A stretch of DNA of 5,113 nt from DATDOR01 sp035512695 (GCA_035512695.1 DATKDL010000088.1:1-5113); one strand, 5' to 3'. Positions 1 to 5,113 are shown, counted from the stretch's first letter. Notes: generated by a model from the letters alone, not told the origin. Made by a program: numbers and translations.

Positions 1-16
1 TGGGGGGCTGTGCCCC
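1..16 (-). terminator. Possible start of an intrinsic terminator after alaS
   Basis: Eight bases after the alaS TAA the minus strand reads GGGGC-ACA-GCCCC (16-4), a 5-bp GC hairpin, followed by CCA at the window edge. No T-tract is visible because the sequence ends here, so it could equally be a chance GC hairpin. Confidence 0.2.
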
Positions 17-24
17 GCACGGCT

Positions 25-2760
25 TTATTTTTCCATATTTTCTGCCACCCAGCCCGCGACGGCGGCGAGGGCTTCGTCGAGGTTTTCCGCGCTGCGGCCG
101 CCGGCCTGGGCGAGGGTGGGGCCGCCGCCGCCGCCGCCGCCGAGCCGGCGGGCGACGAAATTGGCCAGGTCGCCGGCCAGCAGGCCGCGGGGGTTGAGGT
201 CTTTGGTGACGGCGGCGATGATGATGGGTTTTCCGTCGTTCACGGCGGCCAGGACGGCCACGCCGTTTTCGGGGCGGTGCTCGCGGAAACGGTCGGCCAG
301 GCCGCGCAGGGTGTCCGCCCCGGCGTCGTCGAGACGGGCGGTCAGGACCTGGACTTCCCCGACGGCCGTCGTCTCGTCGAGCAGGCGCTCGAAGCGGTCG
401 CCCGCCGCGGCGGTCCGCAGGCCCTGGAGCTCCTTCTGCGCGGTGGAGACGGTCTCGAGCAGGGCGGCCGTTTTTTCGACCAGCCCGTCCGGCCCGGTCC
501 CGAGGGCGCGGGCGGCATCCGACAGGATCCGGCGGCGCTGCTGCGCCCGCCGGTAGGCTTCCCGGCCGGTGACGGCCTCGATCCGGCGGATCCCGGCCGC
601 GGCGCTGCCTTCGCTCGTGATCGTGAACAGCCCGACCTCCGCCGTCCCCCGCAGGTGGGTGCCGCCGCACAGCTCATAAGAGAAATCGCCGACCCGGACG
701 GTGCGGACCACGTCGGCGTATTTCTCGCCGAACAGGGCTATGGCGCCTTCGGCTTTGGCTTCGTCGAGCGGTTTGAAATCGATCCGGACCGGGAAGTTCT
801 CCAGGACCTTCTCGTTGACGAAGGTCTCGATCTGTTCGAGCTGCTCCGGCGAGACCGCTTCGGGATGGGTGAAATCGAACCGCAGCCGGTCCGGCGCGAC
901 CAGCGAGCCGGCCTGCCGGGCGTGGTCGCCGAGCGCGGCGTGCAGCCCGCTGTGGAGCAGGTGCGTAGCGGTGTGGTTGCGCATGATATCCATCCGCCGG
1001 ACCGGGTCGACGGCGGCGATGGCCGCATCGCCGACCCTAAGGGTTCCATGCACGACGAGGCCGTGGTGGACGATGATGCCCGCGGCGGGGCGGCGGAGGC
1101 TGCTGATCACGATCTCCCATCCCCCCCCTTCGGGGGGGATCGAGGGGGGGCTGATCACGCCGGTGTCGCTGACCTGTCCACCCGCCTCGATGTAAAATGG
1201 CGTTTCCGGGATGATGACGTCGACTTCGTCGCCTTCGGAGGCGGAGGGGACCGGTTGGCCGTTGACGATGAGGGCGAGGATCTCGCCTGCGACGGCCAGG
1301 TCGCCGAAGGGGTTGTAGGCGACGCCGTCTTCGGGGAGGCGGCCTTCGGATTGCAGGCGGGTCCGGATTTGGCGGTAGAGATCGGTGTCGGCCTCGCCCA
1401 TGACGCCCATCGCCGCGCCGGCGCCGGAGGCCAGGCGGTGGGCGTCCATCGCGTCGCCGAAGCCGGGTTCGTCGACCTTCAAACCGCGCTCTTCGGCGAT
1501 GTCCTTCGTGATCTCGAGCGGCATCCCGTAGGTCGTGTAGAGATCGGCCGCGGCCGCGCCGGGGAGCGTGTCGCCGCCGGAGCGGGCCAGGTCGTCCAGC
1601 AGGCCGGAGAGGTGGGCGGTGGCGCGTTCGAGCGTGCGCTGGAACTGCTCCTCCTCCCGGGTGATGTAGCGGCGGATCGCCCCCCGGCTCTTTTCGAGCT
1701 CGGGGAAGGCCTCGCCGTAGTTGTCGATGACGACTTCGGCGACCTCCGCCAGGAAGGGCTCCGCCAGGCCGAGTTTTCCACCGAAGCGGTAGGCCCGGCG
1801 GATGATCATCCGGGCGACGTAGTTGCGGCCCAGGTTGCCGGGGATCACGCCGTCGGCGATCAGGAAGGCGGCCGCGCGGGCGTGGTCGGCGATGACGCGG
1901 TAGGGGGTCAGATCGGCCTCGCGTTCGTCGTCCGTCTGCCCGGCCAGCGCCTGCGTCTTGAGGATCAGCGGCCAGAGCAGGTCGGTGCGGTAGTTGGAAT
2001 CGACGCCCTGCAGGACGGCGACGATGCGTTCAAAGCCCATCCCGGTGTCGACGTGGGTGGCGGGGAGCGGCTCGAGCGTGTCGGGGTCCAGGCGGTTGTA
2101 CTGCATGAAGACGAGGTTCCAGAGTTCGAGGAAGCGGTCCGTGTCGATGTCTTCTTTTCTGACGGGCCCGTCCTCCGGGCGCAGATCGATGTGGATCTCC
2201 GAGTTGGGGCCGCAAGGGCCGGTGTCGGCCATCTCCCAGAAATTGTCCGAGCGGCCGAAATAGAAGAGGTGGTCGGGGACGAAGCCCGGCTGGGCCCGCC
2301 ACAGATCGGCGGCCTCCTCGTCGGTCGGGATCTGGTCCTGCTCATCCTTGAAGACGGTGGCGTACAGCCGGTCTTTGGGGAGGCCCCAGACGTCGGTCAG
2401 CAGGTGCCAGGCCCATTCGATCGCTTCCTTTTTGTAGTAATCGCCGAAGGACCAGTTCCCGAGCATCTCGAAAAAGGTGTGGTGGGTGTCGTCCCGGCCG
2501 ACGTCGTCCAGGTCGTTATGCTTCCCGGCGACGCGGAGGCATTTCTGTGAATTGGCGGCGCGGGTGTAAGGGCGTTTATCGGTCCCGAGGAAGACGTCCT
2601 TGAACTGGACCATCCCGGAGTTGGTGAACAGGAGGGTCGAGTCCCCCCCGGGGACGAGCGGGGAGGAGGGGACGTGGGTGTGCCGGTTCTCGGCGAAGTA
2701 GTCGATGAACGTCTTCCGGATGGCGTTGCCGGTGAGGTGAGGAGGGATATCGTTGTCCAT
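25..2760 (-). CDS. alaS: Alanyl-tRNA synthetase (AlaRS), complete
   Basis: Cytoplasmic class II synthetase that charges tRNA-Ala with alanine and clears mischarged Ser/Gly. The 911-residue product is slightly above the usual 870-900. Visible in order: N-terminal catalytic core starting LTGNAIRKTFIDYF (9-22), RAANSQKCLR (67-76), motif 2 region HHTFFEMLGNWSFGDYY (93-109), TGPCGPNSEIH (180-190) and motif 3 DTGMGFERI (238-246); then the helical tRNA-binding region; the editing domain with PFYIEAGGQVSDTG (521-534) and the zinc/editing residues H596xxxH600 and C698xxxH702; and a C-terminal DHHA1-type domain ending in a glycine-rich loop and PTLAQAGG. The ATG at 2760 is the only start before the conserved N-terminus. 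No Shine-Dalgarno sequence precedes it, so the message may be leaderless. Odd points: a palindromic repeat encodes residues of about 538-547 in the editing domain, and seven consecutive GGC codons (874-880) replace the usual Lys/Arg in this loop. The gene is separated from the upstream gene by a strong terminator. Confidence 0.98.
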   Translation of the reverse strand: MDNDIPPHLTGNAIRKTFIDYFAENRHTHVPSSPLVPGGDSTLLFTNSGMVQFKDVFLGTDKRPYTRAANSQKCLRVAGKHNDLDDVGRDDTHHTFFEMLGNWSFGDYYKKEAIEWAWHLLTDVWGLPKDRLYATVFKDEQDQIPTDEEAADLWRAQPGFVPDHLFYFGRSDNFWEMADTGPCGPNSEIHIDLRPEDGPVRKEDIDTDRFLELWNLVFMQYNRLDPDTLEPLPATHVDTGMGFERIVAVLQGVDSNYRTDLLWPLILKTQALAGQTDDEREADLTPYRVIADHARAAAFLIADGVIPGNLGRNYVARMIIRRAYRFGGKLGLAEPFLAEVAEVVIDNYGEAFPELEKSRGAIRRYITREEEQFQRTLERATAHLSGLLDDLARSGGDTLPGAAAADLYTTYGMPLEITKDIAEERGLKVDEPGFGDAMDAHRLASGAGAAMGVMGEADTDLYRQIRTRLQSEGRLPEDGVAYNPFGDLAVAGEILALIVNGQPVPSASEGDEVDVIIPETPFYIEAGGQVSDTGVISPPSIPPEGGGWEIVISSLRRPAAGIIVHHGLVVHGTLRVGDAAIAAVDPVRRMDIMRNHTATHLLHSGLHAALGDHARQAGSLVAPDRLRFDFTHPEAVSPEQLEQIETFVNEKVLENFPVRIDFKPLDEAKAEGAIALFGEKYADVVRTVRVGDFSYELCGGTHLRGTAEVGLFTITSEGSAAAGIRRIEAVTGREAYRRAQQRRRILSDAARALGTGPDGLVEKTAALLETVSTAQKELQGLRTAAAGDRFERLLDETTAVGEVQVLTARLDDAGADTLRGLADRFREHRPENGVAVLAAVNDGKPIIIAAVTKDLNPRGLLAGDLANFVARRLGGGGGGGPTLAQAGGRSAENLDEALAAVAGWVAENMEK
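121..141 (-). repeat. (GGC)7 trinucleotide repeat inside alaS
   Basis: Seven perfect GGC codons in a row (GCC x7 on the plus strand) encode Gly874-Gly880. They lie in the loop that in E. coli AlaRS, from memory, reads GGKGGGRP. The length of the motif is unchanged, but both basic positions are glycine here. A perfect triplet run is prone to replication slippage, which would add or remove glycines without shifting the frame. Confidence 0.85.
1112..1149. repeat. G/C-homopolymer palindromic element within the alaS editing-domain coding sequence
   Basis: On the plus strand ATCCCCCCC (1119-1127) and GGGGGGGAT (1132-1140) form a 9-bp perfect inverted repeat around a 4-base CTTC loop. A further run of seven G follows at 1144-1150. 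On the coding strand this gives two C7 tracts separated by TCGAT, then GAAG and a G7 tract, read as PPSIPPEGGG (residues 538-547). This proline/glycine stretch falls between SDTGVI and WEIVIS, at a loop of the editing domain, and has no counterpart in AlaRS sequences I can recall. Identical 10-bp sequences flank it (1102-1111 and 1150-1159). It looks like a dispersed small palindromic element tolerated in frame; whether other copies exist in the genome cannot be seen here. Confidence 0.7.
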
Positions 2761-2767
2761 TGGGTAT

Positions 2768-2773
2768 ATTATG
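2768..2773 (-). promoter_or_regulatory. Possible -10 box of a leaderless alaS promoter
   Basis: CATAAT (2773-2768) matches the TATAAT consensus at five of six positions and sits 7 bases before the alaS ATG, so initiation would fall on or beside the start codon. The stretch between the preceding terminator and the ATG lacks any GGAG/AGGA-like sequence. No convincing -35 box is present at 16-18 bases; that position lies inside the terminator stem. The strong terminator just upstream makes a separate promoter necessary unless readthrough is substantial. Confidence 0.45.
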
Positions 2774-2777
2774 ATTG

Positions 2778-2819
2778 AAAAAAAGAAATCCGGGCCGACA
2801 GCGCCGGCCCGGATTTCTT
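2778..2819 (-). terminator. Strong intrinsic terminator after the secreted-protein gene
   Basis: On the minus strand a perfect 15-bp stem (AAGAAATCCGGGCCG, 2819-2805, with CGGCCCGGATTTCTT, 2797-2783) closes a 7-base loop and runs into seven T residues (2784-2778, two of them inside the stem). It begins 20 bases after the TAA of the secreted-protein gene and ends 17 bases before the alaS ATG, so it separates the riboswitch-controlled unit from alaS. Confidence 0.93.
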
Positions 2820-2839
2820 ATTTCCCCCCGGTTCTACCT

Positions 2840-3862
2840 TTACGGGTTCGGATTCTTCAAATCCATCAGCAGCGCTGCCAGGGGGGTTTCGCGCATGCCC
2901 GTGCACTGCCAGTCGGGGTAGTTCTTGTACACCAGGATATTGATCATCGGGGTGTCCAGTTCGAAGGCTTTCTCGACGAAATCCCGGGCGGCTGCCTGGT
3001 GGGCGGGGCCGCACTCGTCACCGGGGCTGCGCAGATTGAGCTCGGTGATCCAGACCGGCTTTCCGCCGGCTGCATCCTTGACCATCTCGTATTTCAACTC
3101 GAGCGATCCGGGCCAGCCCTGGAGCACCTGGTTGGCGGACCAGATGCCGTAGTGGTGGATCCCGACGAAATCGACGTAGGGGGCAACCTGCACCATCATC
3201 CCGAAATGGTCGGCACTGTGCATCATGAAGCTGACGCCCATCTGCCTGTGGGATGCGAGCTGCGGGCGGATCCGCTCGAGCAGGTAGATCAGCTTGCCGG
3301 CGTACTCGTCGCCGAAACAACCGTAGAGGGCAGAATAACCGGAGGTGGCGTCGGGCTCATTCCAGACCTCGAAGTAGTCCATGTCGTAGCGCTCGACGGC
3401 CTCGGCGACGAAGTCGCCGAAATCGTCCAGGAGGGCGTAAGACGGGACGCTGCACGCACCACCGGGCATGAAGATGAAAAGCGGCTCGGCCCCGATCCCG
3501 CGCCAACCTTCGATATTGGGCAGCATCTTTGCGTCGACGGCGGCCCAGCCGCCGGACAGATAAAGTTGGTAAGGAGTTTTGTAGGGTTCGTTGATGTTGC
3601 CCAGGTTGCCGCGGATAAAGCCCAGGTTGTACGCGGCCAATTCATCTGCGTACCAGGTGATGTTGTCGGCCGTCAGTTCGAGCCCGATGGCCGTCGTCAT
3701 CGTGGAAGCCGGCAGCGGCTCCGGCTTCATCAGGACCGGCATATAAATGTCATACTGCGGTTCGGAGGCGTGAACGGTGCCGTTGGGGGTGAGGAAAAGA
3801 CTGAAGATGATGAGGGCGACGATCAGGGCGAGCGAGCGGGTGATTCCTGTTTGCGTTTGCAT
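2840..3862 (-). CDS. Secreted glycosidase-like protein (GH-A clan TIM-barrel type)
   Basis: 340 residues. The N-terminus is a Sec-type signal peptide: a short polar start with R9, a hydrophobic core at about 11-24, and a likely cleavage after VHA (32). The mature protein begins SEPQYDIYMPVL. The body shows clan GH-A features: FEVWNEPD (164-171), with E169 following Asn as expected of the acid/base on strand 4; GIHHYG (234-239); and WITEL (271-275), with E274 positioned like the strand-7 nucleophile. Four cysteines in the mature part (137, 182, 284, 320) could form disulfides outside the cell. Known for the clan: retaining glycosidases with two Glu. Inferred: an exported polysaccharide hydrolase; the exact GH family and substrate are not recognisable to me. 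The ATG at 3862 is chosen because AGGAG lies 5 bases upstream and the signal peptide starts there; the frame stays open to 4006, but that part lies in riboswitch RNA. It is preceded by two c-di-GMP riboswitches and followed by a strong terminator, so it is a one-gene regulated unit. Confidence 0.85.
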   Translation of the reverse strand: MQTQTGITRSLALIVALIIFSLFLTPNGTVHASEPQYDIYMPVLMKPEPLPASTMTTAIGLELTADNITWYADELAAYNLGFIRGNLGNINEPYKTPYQLYLSGGWAAVDAKMLPNIEGWRGIGAEPLFIFMPGGACSVPSYALLDDFGDFVAEAVERYDMDYFEVWNEPDATSGYSALYGCFGDEYAGKLIYLLERIRPQLASHRQMGVSFMMHSADHFGMMVQVAPYVDFVGIHHYGIWSANQVLQGWPGSLELKYEMVKDAAGGKPVWITELNLRSPGDECGPAHQAAARDFVEKAFELDTPMINILVYKNYPDWQCTGMRETPLAALLMDLKNPNP

Positions 3863-3867
3863 GACTA

Positions 3868-3872
3868 CTCCT
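3868..3872 (-). promoter_or_regulatory. Ribosome binding site of the secreted-protein gene
   Basis: AGGAG followed by the 5-base spacer TAGTC and ATG. It fixes the start at 3862 rather than the longer open frame to 4006. It lies 14 bases downstream of the second leader hairpin and is not itself part of that stem, which favours transcriptional over translational control. Confidence 0.85.
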
Positions 3873-3875
3873 ATC

Positions 3876-3909
3876 TGCAAAGCAATGGGCCTGGTTTTCG
3901 TCCAGGCCC
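3876..3909 (-). terminator. Expression-platform hairpin of the gene-proximal riboswitch
   Basis: On the minus strand GGGCCTGG (3909-3902) and CCAGGCCC (3894-3887) form a perfect 8-bp stem around a 7-base loop, followed by ATTGCTTTGC. The T-tract is interrupted, so as a terminator it is weak to moderate. The 5' arm is also complementary to CCAGGCC (3950-3944) in the preceding aptamer, giving an alternative antiterminator pairing. Confidence 0.65.
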
Positions 3910-3934
3910 GCGGAATCATTCCCTCAAGAGGATG

Positions 3935-4026
3935 CGCTTCGGCGGCCTGGCAGTCATGGCGAGTTGCCTCGCTGTAGACCCATAGCTTTGCGTCGCCGGT
4001 TTTCACCGGCTTTGCCTTTATCGGCG
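3935..4026 (-). promoter_or_regulatory. Cyclic di-GMP-I (GEMM-I) riboswitch aptamer, gene-proximal copy
   Basis: Read on the minus strand: P1 5' strand CGC (4026-4024), CGATAAAGGCAAA, the stem GCCGGT-GAAA-ACCGGC with a GNRA loop, the hallmark GACGCAAAGC, TATGGGTCTACA, the hairpin GCGAG-GCAA-CTCGC, then GCCAGGCCGCCGAA and the P1 3' strand GCG (3937-3935). The GGCAAA / GACGCAAAGC pair around a GAAA-capped stem and the downstream second hairpin are the GEMM-I signature. By my recalled alignment to the V. cholerae Vc2 aptamer, the position-20 base is G, the c-di-GMP type, not the A of cGAMP-sensing variants. It lies between the upstream copy and the signal-peptide gene. Confidence 0.92.
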
Positions 4027-4035
4027 TTGCCGTGA

Positions 4036-4050
4036 TCGCTGGGGGAGCGA
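4036..4050 (-). other. Small hairpin in the linker between the two riboswitch modules
   Basis: TCGCT and AGCGA arms (5 bp) around a CCCCC loop, 9 bases before the proximal aptamer. It may insulate the folding of the two modules. The rest of the linker (about 4051-4119) shows no gene and no convincing promoter. Confidence 0.35.
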
Positions 4051-4108
4051 CCAGGGGAACGGTTGTCTACTGCTCTAAATTTTTCTTATCTGTCCTGCGT
4101 CCACCTCC

Positions 4109-4142
4109 GGAAAGCAAACGGGCCTGGTTGTTCACCAGGCCC
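4109..4142 (-). terminator. Expression-platform hairpin of the gene-distal riboswitch
   Basis: GGGCCTGG (4142-4135) and CCAGGCCC (4127-4120) form an 8-bp stem, extendable by one T-A pair, followed by GTTTGCTTTCC. It matches the second leader hairpin in stem and tail. The 5' arm can instead pair with CCAGGCC (4191-4185) of the distal aptamer. The broken T-tract suggests incomplete termination, which suits two checkpoints in series. Confidence 0.65.
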
Positions 4143-4175
4143 GCGGAAGGTCAGATTTCCATCGACAGATGGATC

Positions 4176-4268
4176 CTCTTCGGCGGCCTGGCGATCGTGG
4201 CGAGTGTGTCTCGCTGTAGACCCATAGCTTTGCGTCCCCGGCTTTCGCCGGGTTTGCCTTTATCGGAG
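4176..4268 (-). promoter_or_regulatory. Cyclic di-GMP-I (GEMM-I) riboswitch aptamer, gene-distal copy
   Basis: Minus strand: P1 5' strand CTC (4268-4266), CGATAAAGGCAAA, the stem CCCGGC-GAAA-GCCGGG (4252-4237), GACGCAAAGC, TATGGGTCTACA, the hairpin GCGAG-ACACA-CTCGC, then GCCAGGCCGCCGAA and the P1 3' strand GAG (4178-4176). It has the same core as the proximal copy, with compensatory changes in P1 and in the GNRA stem. The recalled Vc2 position 20 is again G, consistent with c-di-GMP. It lies about 12 bases after the predicted transcription start. Confidence 0.93.
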
Positions 4269-4287
4269 ATGTCGGCTATTAAGCTTT

Positions 4288-4293
4288 ATTATC
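4288..4293 (-). promoter_or_regulatory. Possible -10 box for the riboswitch leader
   Basis: GATAAT (4293-4288), within an AT-rich stretch in an otherwise GC-rich region, matches TATAAT at five of six positions. Start of transcription would be near 4281, leaving about a dozen bases before the first aptamer. No good -35 box is seen 16-18 bases upstream. It lies about 45 bases beyond the end of the lipid kinase gene, after which no terminator is visible, so some readthrough from that gene is also possible. Confidence 0.5.
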
Positions 4294-4337
4294 TTAGCAG
4301 GTTGCCGGATGAATAGATACAGGACCTTCGTACAGTT

Positions 4338-5113
4338 TCATCTCACCAGTTCGACCGCCCCCGCCAGCATCTCCACCTCCACCCGCCGCACGTCGGCTTC
4401 GTACGGCGCCCACAATTCGCCGTCGAGGTGGATCGGGACGGCGCGGTCGGCGTCGAAGGAGAGGCGGATGAAGCGGCGGATGTCGACGAATTTGAAGCCG
4501 CCGTGGTTGCCCTGCATCACGATGGGCAATAAATAGAACATCATCGGGCGCGAGATCGGGTCGACCATGAGGATGTCGAACTGGCCGTCGTCGTTTTTTG
4601 CGTCGGGGGTGACCATGAAACCGCCACCCTCGCGCGGGCCGTTGCCGATCGTCAGCATCAGCAGGTTGCGGACGATCCGTTCGCCGTCGATATCGAAGAC
4701 GAGGTGGGTCGGGTCGTAGTGTTTGATGATCGAGCGGACCGTGGCGGCCAGGTACATCGGGAAGCCGTGGATCCCGGTGATCTTGCGGCTCTCGATGTTG
4801 ACGGCGGCGTCGAACAGGAACCCGGCCGAGTTGTCGAAATATTCGGCGCGCCCGTTCCCGTCCGTGATCCGGCCAACATCGACCCGGGCCGGCGCCCCGT
4901 CGAAGGCCCGGATCATCGCCTGCTGCATATCCGGCGAGACCCCGGAGGCGAAGGCGAAATCGTTCCCCGACCCGATCGGGACGACGGCCAGCTGCGGCCG
5001 CTTCTCGGGCGGGACCGCCATCAGCCCGTTGACGACCTCGTGGACCGTCCCGTCCCCTCCCAGGGCGACGACCCGGCGGTACCCGGCCTCGGCCGCGGCG
5101 CGGGCCAGCTCGG
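4338..5113 (-). CDS. Diacylglycerol kinase / YegS-type lipid kinase family protein, N-terminus cut by the window edge
   Basis: The frame is open to the right edge, giving 257 visible residues; family members are usually about 290-330, so roughly 40-60 are missing. An internal ATG at 5021 is not the start, because the nucleotide-binding motif LGGDGTVHEVVNG is encoded upstream of it (about 5060-5022). Further family motifs: VVPIGSGNDFA (visible 43-53), NSAGFLFDAAVN in the middle domain, GNGPREGGGFMVTPDAKNDDGQFD (the GGG and PDA-DDG pattern) and IHLDGELW near the C-terminus. Such proteins phosphorylate diacylglycerol or related lipids with ATP at the membrane surface, feeding phosphatidic acid into phospholipid synthesis; the lipid substrate cannot be told from sequence. 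It ends TGA at 4338 upstream of the riboswitch leader, and no terminator is evident between them. Confidence 0.93.
   Translation of the reverse strand, partial: ELARAAAEAGYRRVVALGGDGTVHEVVNGLMAVPPEKRPQLAVVPIGSGNDFAFASGVSPDMQQAMIRAFDGAPARVDVGRITDGNGRAEYFDNSAGFLFDAAVNIESRKITGIHGFPMYLAATVRSIIKHYDPTHLVFDIDGERIVRNLLMLTIGNGPREGGGFMVTPDAKNDDGQFDILMVDPISRPMMFYLLPIVMQGNHGGFKFVDIRRFIRLSFDADRAVPIHLDGELWAPYEADVRRVEVEMLAGAVELVR

Larger units (their letters stand above)
3887..4268 (-). repeat. Tandem duplication of the aptamer-plus-hairpin module
   Basis: Two modules, 4268-4120 and 4026-3887, share the aptamer core, the sequence GCCAGGCCGCCGAAG, a TTCCGCGGGCCTGG stretch and the hairpin tail. The aptamer cores are offset by 242 bases and the hairpins by 233, so the linker between aptamer and hairpin differs by 9 bases. 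The linkers, loops and helices have diverged, so the duplication is not recent. Confidence 0.85.

Noticed and set aside
10..2550. Plus-strand open frame of 846 codons opposite alaS
   Set aside because: It is a mirror of alaS codon bias in GC-rich DNA. Its translation is rich in Gly/Val/Asp/Glu without any recognisable domain, and alaS on the other strand is unmistakable.
2753..3985. Plus-strand open frame of 410 codons opposite the secreted-protein gene
   Set aside because: It runs antisense through a terminator, a signal-peptide gene and part of a riboswitch, and has no recognisable motif.
3863..4006. Upstream extension of the secreted-protein frame to an ATG at 4006
   Set aside because: The extra 48 codons overlap the aptamer and hairpin, and would place the signal peptide internally. 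The ATG at 3862 has a well-spaced AGGAG.
4060..4100. Separate promoter between the two riboswitch modules
   Set aside because: The AT-rich patch has only GATAAG- or TTTAGA-like words and no paired -35 box, so it is not strong enough to call.
4079..4108. Short leader peptide starting at GTG within GGAGGTG after the distal hairpin
   Set aside because: The GTG overlaps the only Shine-Dalgarno-like sequence, so spacing is impossible, and the frame is only nine codons.
3935..4268. The aptamers as cGAMP-sensing GEMM-Ib variants
   Set aside because: By recalled alignment to Vc2 and the Geobacter cGAMP aptamer, the discriminating position 20 is G in both copies, the c-di-GMP type. Only binding data would settle it.
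4032..4316. Plus-strand open frame of 94 codons
   Set aside because: It lies over the distal riboswitch and promoter in antisense and has no protein-family features.

Overview
The window (about 60% GC or more by eye) carries three genes, all on the minus strand. In transcription order they are the 3' part of a diacylglycerol/lipid kinase-family gene (4338-5113, cut by the right edge), a secreted glycosidase-like protein (2840-3862), and a complete alanyl-tRNA synthetase, alaS (25-2760). The AlaRS wording (for example HHTFFEMLGNWSFGDYYKK and the VPSSPLVPGGD N-terminus) and an IYMPVL segment just after the signal peptide of the secreted protein look to me like Chloroflexota, perhaps Anaerolineae. 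This is recognition from memory, not a search.

The most informative part is the 475-base gap between the lipid kinase and the secreted protein. Read on the minus strand it holds two GEMM-I (cyclic di-GMP-I) riboswitch aptamers in tandem (4268-4176, then 4026-3935). Each is followed by its own GC-rich hairpin (4142-4120 and 3909-3887). The two modules are diverged copies of one another. They differ by compensatory changes in the P1 helix and in the GNRA-capped stem, so both look maintained as RNA. In each module the segment CCAGGCC at the 3' edge of the aptamer is repeated as the 3' arm of the hairpin, and both can pair with the hairpin's GGGCCTGG arm. That is a ready-made antiterminator/terminator switch. 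A possible -10 box (GATAAT) lies just upstream of the first aptamer.

The controlled gene starts at 3862 with a good ribosome binding site. It encodes a signal peptide and a GH-A-clan-like domain with WNEP and WITE motifs. The simplest reading is a c-di-GMP-controlled exported polysaccharide hydrolase, possibly acting on extracellular matrix. A strong intrinsic terminator (2819-2778) ends that unit. Its U-tract is followed at once by a -10-like CATAAT about 7 bases from the alaS ATG, with no Shine-Dalgarno sequence, so alaS is probably transcribed separately and may be leaderless.

alaS is full length with all catalytic and editing motifs. It contains two sequence oddities: a G/C-homopolymer palindromic element inside the editing-domain coding region (about 1112-1149, bounded by 10-bp direct repeats), and a perfect (GGC)7 tract that replaces the usual basic residues of the C-terminal GG[K/R]GGGRP motif.
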